Shown here one piece after another: positions 1 through 6,870 of a DNA stretch of 64,000 bases. The notes under the pieces were generated by a model, which was not told where the DNA came from, made no database searches, and saw only the letters and a program-made list of their open reading frames with translations. The translations under genes were made by a program, and so were the position numbers. The first letter of the stretch is position 1. Every line of letters begins with the position of its first letter. Source of the DNA: Actinoallomurus purpureus (lineage in GTDB: Bacteria; Actinomycetota; Actinomycetes; Streptosporangiales; Streptosporangiaceae); contig NZ_JAMXMY010000002.1 in NCBI RefSeq assembly GCF_024055795.1, positions 587,876 to 651,875 on the forward strand. Direction: 5' to 3'.

Positions 1-1104
1 GACACCATCGCCGCGTTCAGCATCGACTGCGGCGCGAGCGACAGGGTTCTGGTCGTCGACCGCGACCCGCGGTCGGGTCGGGCGAGGTTCACGGTCCTCG
101 CCCGGAACACCGCGCGGTCGGCGGTCGCGGTCGGCGGTGACGTGACGGCCGTCTTCGACGGATCGTCGCTTGACGCGTTCGACCGGTCGGGCCGGCGTTT
201 CCTGCACCGCGCGGGCCAGGATCTGTGCCGGGACATGTGCCCGATCGCGGTGACGGAGGGCCACCTGCTGATCGCCTACGAGGTCGGGCGGCGGCCCGAG
301 GACGCCACGCCGACCCGCCGGCTCGAATCGGTGGACATCGCGTCCGGTTCGTCGTCCTGGCATCGCGACATGCCCGGGTACACCGCCCTGGCGGTCTCCG
401 GAGGACTGGTGTACGGCCTGCGCTCGCGCCTCGCCGACCCGCTGCTGCCCGCCGGGGTGGACGTCATCGATCCGATCAGCGGGACCGGGACGACGGTGCC
501 GATCCCCCTGGTCCTGCGGGCGGGCCTGGACGGCGTACGTCCCTGGCTGGCCGCGGGCGGCGGGATGCTGTACGTCGCCGCGCCGGCCGCGCGGCCGCGC
601 CCGTTCGGGGCCGGCCGGCTCGTGGTGCTGCGCGGCGGGGTGCGCGGCGAAGGCCCTCCGGAGCTCTCCGGGGTGCCGGCCGACAAGTGGCCGGACGCCT
701 GCTCGCTGCTGCCCAAGCGCGACCTGCCGCGGGGATACGCCGGTGAACCCGCGCCGACGACCGTCGACGGTCTGCGGCTCCCGGCCGGGTGCACCTTCCG
801 GCCGCGTCACGCGCGCGGGCGAGGTCCCGACGGGCCTGAGCGGGAGGCGGGGGTGCTGTCGGTCACGGTCCAGTGGGTCTCGGTCGACGCCGCGACCGCG
901 AAGGCGCTGTTCGCCGCGGCCCGCGACACGCAGAACGGCACGCGGGACCCGGTACGCGCCGGCGAAGAGGCGTACGCCATCGGCACGTCGTCGGGCACGG
1001 TCGTGATGCGGGTCGGCCGCACGATCGTGACCGTCACCTCCGGAGTGCCCGACACGGCGACGCGGATGGCGGCGGTGGTCGCCGCGCGGCTGCGCACGGC
1101 GTGA
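1..1104 (+). CDS. Beta-propeller-like protein, 5'-truncated by window edge
   Basis: The frame is open from base 1 to the TGA at 1102-1104, so the real start lies to the left and only the last 367 residues are visible. The first roughly 215 visible residues show repeated short blades such as SVDIASGSSSW and GVDVIDPISGTG, which look like PQQ-type beta-propeller repeats. The last roughly 130 residues begin with DACSLLPKRDL, contain a second cysteine in CTFRPR, and resemble the C-terminal ligand-like domain of actinobacterial lipoproteins of the DUF3558 kind. An exported or surface role is likely, but the signal region is off the window. It converges with the glycosyltransferase at 1124. The propeller assignment is moderately sure; function is unknown. 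Confidence 0.7.
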   Translation, partial: DTIAAFSIDCGASDRVLVVDRDPRSGRARFTVLARNTARSAVAVGGDVTAVFDGSSLDAFDRSGRRFLHRAGQDLCRDMCPIAVTEGHLLIAYEVGRRPEDATPTRRLESVDIASGSSSWHRDMPGYTALAVSGGLVYGLRSRLADPLLPAGVDVIDPISGTGTTVPIPLVLRAGLDGVRPWLAAGGGMLYVAAPAARPRPFGAGRLVVLRGGVRGEGPPELSGVPADKWPDACSLLPKRDLPRGYAGEPAPTTVDGLRLPAGCTFRPRHARGRGPDGPEREAGVLSVTVQWVSVDAATAKALFAAARDTQNGTRDPVRAGEEAYAIGTSSGTVVMRVGRTIVTVTSGVPDTATRMAAVVAARLRTA

Positions 1105-1123
1105 CTTCAAGTCCGGCGTGACT

Positions 1124-2212
1124 TCAAGCGCGGGTGCGCGCCCAGTCCTCCAACTGGGCGACGAACAGCCGGGCCTGCTCGGGCCAGTGGAACCGCGCGC
1201 GGGCGGCCTCATGGCCCCGCTTGCCCATCTCCAGGCGCAGCGCCGGGTCGTCACGCAGCCGCCGGACCGCCGCGGCGGTCGCCTCGGGGTCCTCGAACGG
1301 CACGACGAGGCCGCAGTTCGCCTCGCCGACGATGCGGGCGGCGATCGGGTTCGGCGTGCTGATGACCGGGAGGCCGCGCGCCATGTACTCGACGACCTTC
1401 GTGGGCATCGAATGCCGGTAGTTCGGCGTGTCGTGCAACAGCGACAGGCCGGCGAGGGCGCCCTCGGCCATGCGCAGCGCCCGGTCGTTCGGCACGAACC
1501 CGTACCACCGCAGGATCCCCTCCCGCTGGGCGTCGCGCAGCAGCGGCCGTACGTCGGTGTCGGCGCCGCCGATCAGGTCCAGCATGATCCCGTCGGCGTG
1601 GACGAGCCGGGCCAGCGCGACCAGGTCCCTCACGCCGCGGGCGAACGACAGCTGCCCGACGTAGATGATCCGGTCGTCGCCGGGAGGGGCGGGCGGCGTG
1701 TCCGGGACGTGCGTGGTGTTCGGGACCACCGGATGCGGCTCGCGGAACCGGTCGCGGTACCCCTCCTCGGCCAGCAGGAGCTTCAGCCGGCGTTCGGCAC
1801 GGCGCTCGAGCCGGCGCACGGCGAACCGCAGCGGGACGCGCAGGGGGGCCGGCAGCCAGCCCTTCGCGCCGAGCGCGGCGGCGGTGTCCTCGTGCACGTC
1901 CCAGACGGTGCGCGACCGCAGCCGGTGCGGCACCGCGAGCAGCAGCTCGGGGTCGTGCAGCAGGAGGATGTCGGCGTCCTTCGCGTGCGCGGCGAGGATA
2001 CGGCGCGCCCTCCGCAGCGCGTGCAACCGCTTCCGGCCCGTCGCGCGTGGAACGTCGAGCGGATCGATGTCCGGCCAGGGCGCCACATTGCACGCCCTGA
2101 AGGGCGCCACATAAGTCACGTCGTGCCCAGCGTCCAAAAGCGCGCGGATCTGCCGGTGCAGAATTCGCGCATCCTCCGGGTGGTGCACGACGGTGCACAC
2201 GAAAATCCGCAT
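1124..2212 (-). CDS. Glycosyltransferase family 4 (GT-B)
   Basis: This 362-residue protein is a retaining GT-B glycosyltransferase. It begins MRIFVCTVVHHPEDARI, typical of an N-terminal GT4 Rossmann fold. The second domain starts near IIYVGQLSFARGVRDLV, and the donor-binding region reads MPTKVVEYMARGLPVIST. The frame stays open further upstream, but ATG at 2210-2212 is chosen because it opens the conserved MRIFVCT strand and leaves the neighbouring dehydrogenase intact. It lies 68 bp downstream of the nucleotide-sugar dehydrogenase on the same strand, so it probably belongs to the same polysaccharide operon. Donor and acceptor cannot be told from sequence. Confidence 0.9.
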   Translation of the reverse strand: MRIFVCTVVHHPEDARILHRQIRALLDAGHDVTYVAPFRACNVAPWPDIDPLDVPRATGRKRLHALRRARRILAAHAKDADILLLHDPELLLAVPHRLRSRTVWDVHEDTAAALGAKGWLPAPLRVPLRFAVRRLERRAERRLKLLLAEEGYRDRFREPHPVVPNTTHVPDTPPAPPGDDRIIYVGQLSFARGVRDLVALARLVHADGIMLDLIGGADTDVRPLLRDAQREGILRWYGFVPNDRALRMAEGALAGLSLLHDTPNYRHSMPTKVVEYMARGLPVISTPNPIAARIVGEANCGLVVPFEDPEATAAAVRRLRDDPALRLEMGKRGHEAARARFHWPEQARLFVAQLEDWARTRA

Positions 2213-2280
2213 CGTTCTCACTTCACCGAGAGTCTCGCGGGCGCGGAAGAATATTCGGTTAATTCCATGAGGCCATCGGG

Positions 2281-3549
2281 TCACAGCAATTCGACGCGTT
2301 CGGCGGCCGATTCCTCGACGCGGCGCGTGCTGCCGCGGGTGTCGAAAAGCAGCCGCGCGTGCCGGGTCAGGCTCTCGCCGTCGTACTCGCGGTGGTCGGT
2401 GAGGACGACGACGAGGTCGGCCTCGGCGAGCGCCGTGTACAGCACGCGGGCGCGCGGCACCGGCTCGCCGTCGACCTCCCAGGTCTCGACGTGCGGGTCG
2501 TGGAAGCTCAGGTCGGCGCCCATCTTCCGCAGCCGCCGGGCGACCGGGCGGGCCGGCGACTCGCGCTGGTCGGCGATGTCGGGCTTGTACGTCACGCCGA
2601 GGACGAGCACCTTGGCGCCCTTCATCGCCAGGCCCTCGCGGTTGAGCAGGGCCTGCGCGCGCTCGACGACGTAGCGGGGCATCCGGTCGTTGATCTCCTG
2701 GGCGAGCTCGACGAACCGGAACGGGTAGCCGAGGGACCGCACCTTGTACGACAGGTAGTTCGGGTCGATCGGGATGCAGTGACCGCCGACCCCCGGTCCG
2801 GGGTAGAACGCCTGGAAGCCGAACGGCTTGGTGGAGGCGCAGGCGATCGCGTCCCACAGATCGATGCCCAGCTCGTTGCAGAACACCGCCATCTCGTTGA
2901 CCAGCGCGATGTTGACGTGCCGGTAGGTGTTCTCCAGCAGCTTGGCCATCTCGGCCTCGCGGGTGCCCTTGGCCTGCACGACCTGGTCGACGAACTTGCC
3001 GTAGAACGCGGCGGCCGCTTGGGCGCAGGACGGCGTCAGGCCGCCGACGATCTTCGGGGTGTTGCGGACGCCGTACACCGGGTTGCCCGGGTCGATCCGC
3101 TCGGGGGAGAAGGCCAGGTAGAAGTCCTCGCCCGCGACCAGGCCCGACTCCTCCAGGATCGGCCGGACGACCTCCTCGGTCGTGCCCGGGTAGGTCGTCG
3201 ACTCCAGCACCACCAGGGTGCCCGGGTCCAGGTGCCGCGCGACCGTCTGGGCGGCGGCCCGTACGGCCGTCAGGTCGGGGCCGCCGTCGGTCGACAGGGG
3301 CGTGGGCACGCAGATCACGACGGTGCGCGCACCGTCGAGGATGTCCTCGTCCCGTGAGGGCGTGAAGCCGGCGGCGAGCAGGTGCTCGACCTCCTCGGCG
3401 CTCACGTCGTCGACGTGGGAGAGGCCGGCCTTGAGCCCGGCGACGACACGGGCGTCGCGGTCCAGCCCGCCGACCCGGAGGCCGGCGCGGCCGGCCTCCC
3501 GTACGAGCGGGAGGCCGACGTAGCCAAGTCCGATGACCACCAGATCCAC
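2281..3549 (-). CDS. wecC: UDP-N-acetylhexosamine 6-dehydrogenase (WecC-type)
   Basis: This 422-residue enzyme of the UDP-glucose/GDP-mannose dehydrogenase family oxidises C6 of a nucleotide sugar twice using NAD. The Rossmann motif GLGYVGLP is at the N terminus, VICVPTPL and STTYPGTTEEV follow, and the catalytic cysteine sits in GPGVGGHCIPIDP. That signature is typical of UDP-ManNAc/UDP-GlcNAc dehydrogenases rather than UDP-glucose dehydrogenase. The GTG at 3547-3549 is preferred because GGGAG lies just upstream; an in-frame extension to 3597 would overlap the upstream gene. It starts 13 bp after the stop of the GT4 gene. With the divergent epimerase at 5068 it forms a plausible UDP-GlcNAc to UDP-ManNAc to UDP-ManNAcA route. 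Confidence 0.9.
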   Translation of the reverse strand: MDLVVIGLGYVGLPLVREAGRAGLRVGGLDRDARVVAGLKAGLSHVDDVSAEEVEHLLAAGFTPSRDEDILDGARTVVICVPTPLSTDGGPDLTAVRAAAQTVARHLDPGTLVVLESTTYPGTTEEVVRPILEESGLVAGEDFYLAFSPERIDPGNPVYGVRNTPKIVGGLTPSCAQAAAAFYGKFVDQVVQAKGTREAEMAKLLENTYRHVNIALVNEMAVFCNELGIDLWDAIACASTKPFGFQAFYPGPGVGGHCIPIDPNYLSYKVRSLGYPFRFVELAQEINDRMPRYVVERAQALLNREGLAMKGAKVLVLGVTYKPDIADQRESPARPVARRLRKMGADLSFHDPHVETWEVDGEPVPRARVLYTALAEADLVVVLTDHREYDGESLTRHARLLFDTRGSTRRVEESAAERVELL

Positions 3550-3562
3550 CAGGTGGCTCCCT

Positions 3563-5020
3563 TCAGGATGCTGCGGAGGCGATGTCCCGGTAGGCACCGA
3601 GACAGCGGGCGGTGACAGCCCGCCAGGTGCGGTGTGCCGCGACCCACTCTCGGGCCGCCTGTCCGATTTCGCCGCGTAGCTTTGGACTGTAAATGAGCTG
3701 GTCCAGGCAATTCGCCCATGCTTCCGGGTCTTCTGGAAGAGTTAACGTGCCGGTCACGCCCGGTTCGATGATTTCGCGAAGCGCTTTGACATCACTTGCT
3801 ATTACTGGGATTCCCCCTGCCATCGCCTCCAGCGGTTTCAGCGGAGTCACCAACTGGCACACCCGGTCCGCCCTCCGCGGAACCGCGAAGACATCGAGGA
3901 CTGCGTGATACCGACGGACCTGATCGACCGGCACCCGGCCGGTGAAGATCGCCGGCACCCTGAGCTCCGCGGCGCGGCGCTCCAGGGCCGGCCGTTCGGG
4001 CCCGTCGCCGACGAGCAGGAGCGTGAAGTCGCGCCGCAGCGCCGCCGCCTCGATGAGCGTGTCGATGCCCTCGAAGCCGTAGAAGGTCGAGGTCAGTCCC
4101 ACGACCACGTCGTTCTCGGCGATGCCGAGGTCGGCGCGCAGCTTCGCCCCGTCCGGCAGAGGCTGCAGGAAGCCGTCGTCGACGGCGTTCGGCACGACGA
4201 GCACGTCGCCCACGCCGCCGCGGCCCTGGATCTCCGCGCGCATCGCCTCGCCCAGCGTCACGACCAGGTCGGCGTCGCGCATCCGTGCGCTCTCCAGCTC
4301 GCGGGTGAGCCGGTAGAACTCATCATCCGTCGACCGCGCCGGGTCCCGCGACAGCCAGGAGTCCTCCAGGAAGCCCCGTACCTCGTAGACGACCGGCAGG
4401 CCGTACCTCCGCCGCAACTCCAGCGCGACGGCCGCGTTGAGGTGGTTGCTGGCCGCGTGCAGCACGGCCGGGCGCAGCTCCTCGACGAGGCGTCCGGCCA
4501 GGTCGGCGGCCTTGCGCACCTCCTGGACGGGCCCGCGCGGCGGCAGCCAGGGCAGCAGCCGGTGGTAGGGGATCCCGTCCACCTCGCACTTCGGCCGCGC
4601 GTCCCGGACCCCCTGCGCGAGCGGGTAGCCCAGCCGCGTCACGACGTGCGGATCCAGGCCCAGCTCGCGCTGGGCGGACACGATCCGGTGCGTCCGCACG
4701 GTGTACCCGGCCTGCGTGCGCGGCAGCGCGTTCGTGACCAGGTGCAGCACCGCCATCCGGTCCCCGGCGGGGCGGCCCGCAGGGCGTACGGACCCAGTGG
4801 TCGGCGGGCGCGCCTCGGCGAGCAGCGCGCGAAGGTCCTCGGTCTCACGGTCCTGACGCTGTGGGGCCGGCGCGGCCAGCGCGCGGAACCGCGCGCGCAC
4901 CGGTCCGGGGGCCACGCGAAGCGCCAGCCGTACGGCCAGCCGGACCGCCCGTCGTGGATCGGCGCGTGCGTGCCGCCACGCCAGCACCGTCCAGAAAAAG
5001 ATCATCTTGGCCAGCTGCAT
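3563..5020 (-). CDS. Glycosyltransferase family 4
   Basis: This 485-residue protein has a GT4 architecture. A basic N-terminal stretch of about 90 residues precedes the first Rossmann domain (MAVLHLVTNALPRTQAGYT). The second domain contains the ribbon VVGLTSTFYGFEGIDTLIEA and the donor-site segment LKPLEAMAGGIPVIASD. The N terminus MQLAKMIFFWTVLAW could be a membrane-associated helix. ATG at 5018-5020 is chosen; a TTG at 5063-5065 is also in frame but would leave only 2 bp to the divergent epimerase start. The last 60 codons (about 3680-3830) are only about 55% GC, well below the surroundings. It heads the wecC-GT4 operon and is transcribed divergently from wecB. Confidence 0.88.
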   Translation of the reverse strand: MQLAKMIFFWTVLAWRHARADPRRAVRLAVRLALRVAPGPVRARFRALAAPAPQRQDRETEDLRALLAEARPPTTGSVRPAGRPAGDRMAVLHLVTNALPRTQAGYTVRTHRIVSAQRELGLDPHVVTRLGYPLAQGVRDARPKCEVDGIPYHRLLPWLPPRGPVQEVRKAADLAGRLVEELRPAVLHAASNHLNAAVALELRRRYGLPVVYEVRGFLEDSWLSRDPARSTDDEFYRLTRELESARMRDADLVVTLGEAMRAEIQGRGGVGDVLVVPNAVDDGFLQPLPDGAKLRADLGIAENDVVVGLTSTFYGFEGIDTLIEAAALRRDFTLLLVGDGPERPALERRAAELRVPAIFTGRVPVDQVRRYHAVLDVFAVPRRADRVCQLVTPLKPLEAMAGGIPVIASDVKALREIIEPGVTGTLTLPEDPEAWANCLDQLIYSPKLRGEIGQAAREWVAAHRTWRAVTARCLGAYRDIASAAS

Positions 5021-5067
5021 GCTGGGCGAGGTTAGGGATCGTCCGTGAACGAAAGGGAAACGCAACA

Positions 5068-6159
5068 GTGATCGCTCATGTCCTCGGCGCCCGGCCGAAT
5101 TTCGTCAAGGCGGCACCCGTCATCGCCGCCCTGTCCGGGACCCGGCCCGGCGCCGTGGATGCGGCCCGTGCCCAATGGGTGATCCACACGGGCCAGCACT
5201 ACGACGAGCGCATGTCGGAGGTCTTCTTCCGCGACCTCGGCCTGCCCGAACCCGACGTGAACCTGGAGGTCGGGTCGGGGAGCCACGCCGCGCAGACAGC
5301 GGCGATCATGGTGGCGCTGGAGAAGGAGTTCATCGAGCGTTCACCCGAGCTCGTCATGGTGTACGGCGACGTGAACTCCACCATCGCCGCCGCCCTCGTC
5401 GCGGCCAAGTTGCGCATCCCGGTCGCCCACGTGGAGGCGGGGCTGCGCAGCTTCGACATGACGATGCCGGAGGAGGTCAACCGCCGGCTCGTCGACCAGC
5501 TGTCGGACCTGTGCTTCGTCACCAGCCCGGAGGCGGTCGGCCACCTCGCGGCGGAGGGCGTGGCCGTGGAGCGGATCCACTTCGTGGGCAACCCGATGAT
5601 CGACACGCTGCTGGCCCACCTTGACGCCTTCGACACCGACGCCGTGCGGCGGGCGTACGACCTGCCCGAGCGGTACGCCGTGGCGACGCTGCACCGCCCC
5701 GCCAACGTCGACGACCCGGAGGTCGCCGCCGGCCTGGTCAAGCGACTGCACGAGATCGCCGAGCTGGTCGACGTCGTGATGCCGGTGCACCCGCGCGGAC
5801 GGAAGGTGCTCACCGACGCCGGCCTGGACGCCCACCCGCGCGTGCGCCTGCTCGAGCCGCTCGGCTACGTCGAGTTCGTCGCGGCCGTACGCGGCGCGGC
5901 GGCCGTCGTCACCGACTCCGGCGGCGTGCAGGAGGAGACGACCATCCTCGGCGTGCCGTGCCTCACGCTCCGGCCCAACACCGAGCGGCCCATCACGATC
6001 ACGCACGGCACGAACCGGCTCGTCACCGCCGACGACGTCGTCCCGGCGGTCGCGGAGACCCTGGCGGCCGGCCGCGGCGACCGGGAGCACCCGCCACTGT
6101 GGGACGGCCACGCCGGGCCGCGCATCGCCCGCGTCGTGGAGGGATGGCTCGGTGGCTGA
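5068..6159 (+). CDS. wecB: UDP-N-acetylglucosamine 2-epimerase (non-hydrolysing)
   Basis: This 363-residue enzyme interconverts UDP-GlcNAc and UDP-ManNAc in the cytoplasm. The start reads VIAHVLGARPNFVKAAPV, and the family motifs TGQHYDERMSEVFF, HVEAGLRSFDMTMPEEVNRRL and TDSGGVQEET are all present. The GTG at 5068 follows AAAGGGAA at a suitable distance; the frame is open further upstream but that part overlaps the divergent glycosyltransferase. Length matches the family (about 360-380). Its stop overlaps the next gene by 8 bp, so translational coupling is likely. Paired with the dehydrogenase at 2281-3549 it would supply UDP-ManNAcA for an envelope polysaccharide. Confidence 0.95.
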   Translation: MIAHVLGARPNFVKAAPVIAALSGTRPGAVDAARAQWVIHTGQHYDERMSEVFFRDLGLPEPDVNLEVGSGSHAAQTAAIMVALEKEFIERSPELVMVYGDVNSTIAAALVAAKLRIPVAHVEAGLRSFDMTMPEEVNRRLVDQLSDLCFVTSPEAVGHLAAEGVAVERIHFVGNPMIDTLLAHLDAFDTDAVRRAYDLPERYAVATLHRPANVDDPEVAAGLVKRLHEIAELVDVVMPVHPRGRKVLTDAGLDAHPRVRLLEPLGYVEFVAAVRGAAAVVTDSGGVQEETTILGVPCLTLRPNTERPITITHGTNRLVTADDVVPAVAETLAAGRGDREHPPLWDGHAGPRIARVVEGWLGG

Positions 6160-6826
6160 CCGGCAGGTGGCTCGGCTGAAGGCGGCCCTGGCCGACCGGG
6201 AGGCGCGCGTCCAGATCCTCGAGGCGCGGGTCGCCGCCCTGGAGGGATCGACGTCCCTGAAGGTGGGCCGAGCCGTCACCGACGCCGCCCGCAAGCCCGG
6301 CAAGGGCGTCGTCCAGCTGCCGCGCGAGCTGTACCGCATGTGGCGGCACCGGGGCGCGCCGAACGTCGTCACGTCCGTGGACGCGCGGGAGCGGCCGATG
6401 TTCACCGCCCGCGACGAGGACCGGCTGATCGCGGCGGCGCCCGCGACCGGTCTCGTGGTCGCCGGCGTGCTGGGCGCGGCCGCCGCCGAGGCCCTGGAGG
6501 ACGTCGCGCACGTCGTGCCGCTGCTGCCGCACGACGCCGCCCTGGTCCTCGACACGACCGACGTCGACCTGGTGATCGTGGACGCCGCCGCCGGCGAACC
6601 CGGGGGGCCGTGGGCCTACCTCGGCGTGCCGGGCGTTCCCGACCGCGACCGGGCGCTGCTCGCCATGATGGGGGTCGCCCGCGACCGGGGCCGGCCGCTG
6701 GTGCTGGCCGGATCGGCCCCGGCGATCGCCGGGTTCGGCTGGGACGCCACCGTGGCGCCCGGGACGCCGATCGGCGAGGCGCTGCCCGGTCTGTGCGCCC
6801 GGTTCGGCATCACAGAGCTCTCATGA
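6152..6826 (+). CDS. Coiled-coil protein of unknown function in glycan operon
   Basis: This 224-residue protein is not recognised. Residues 1-35 form a heptad-rich coiled coil (RQVARLKAALADREARVQ and following), similar to the short coiled coils seen at the ends of some bacterial glycosyltransferases. A basic linker follows, then a globular alpha/beta part with hydrophobic strands such as GLVVAGVLGAAAAEALE and DVDLVIVDAAAGEPG. No catalytic motif or membrane segment is evident. The GTG start at 6152 overlaps the end of wecB by 8 bp, and the stop at 6824-6826 touches the first possible ATG of the next glycosyltransferase, so the three are one operon. It may be a scaffold or regulator of the downstream transferase (inference). 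Confidence 0.8.
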   Translation: MADRQVARLKAALADREARVQILEARVAALEGSTSLKVGRAVTDAARKPGKGVVQLPRELYRMWRHRGAPNVVTSVDARERPMFTARDEDRLIAAAPATGLVVAGVLGAAAAEALEDVAHVVPLLPHDAALVLDTTDVDLVIVDAAAGEPGGPWAYLGVPGVPDRDRALLAMMGVARDRGRPLVLAGSAPAIAGFGWDATVAPGTPIGEALPGLCARFGITELS

Positions 6827-6864
6827 TTCTGCGAGAAGGGGCTCTCATGACCTCGCGAGAAGGG
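6817..6864 (+). repeat. 24-bp tandem duplication of a translation start region
   Basis: Two head-to-tail copies, 6817-6840 and 6841-6864, match at 20 of 24 positions. Each carries CTCTCATGA followed by GCGAGAAGGG. The result is three candidate starts in one frame (ATG 6823, ATG 6847, GTG 6871), the last two each preceded by an AGAAGGGG Shine-Dalgarno at the same spacing. Because the unit is eight codons long, the frame is kept. Confidence 0.8.
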
Positions 6865-6870
6865 GAACGC

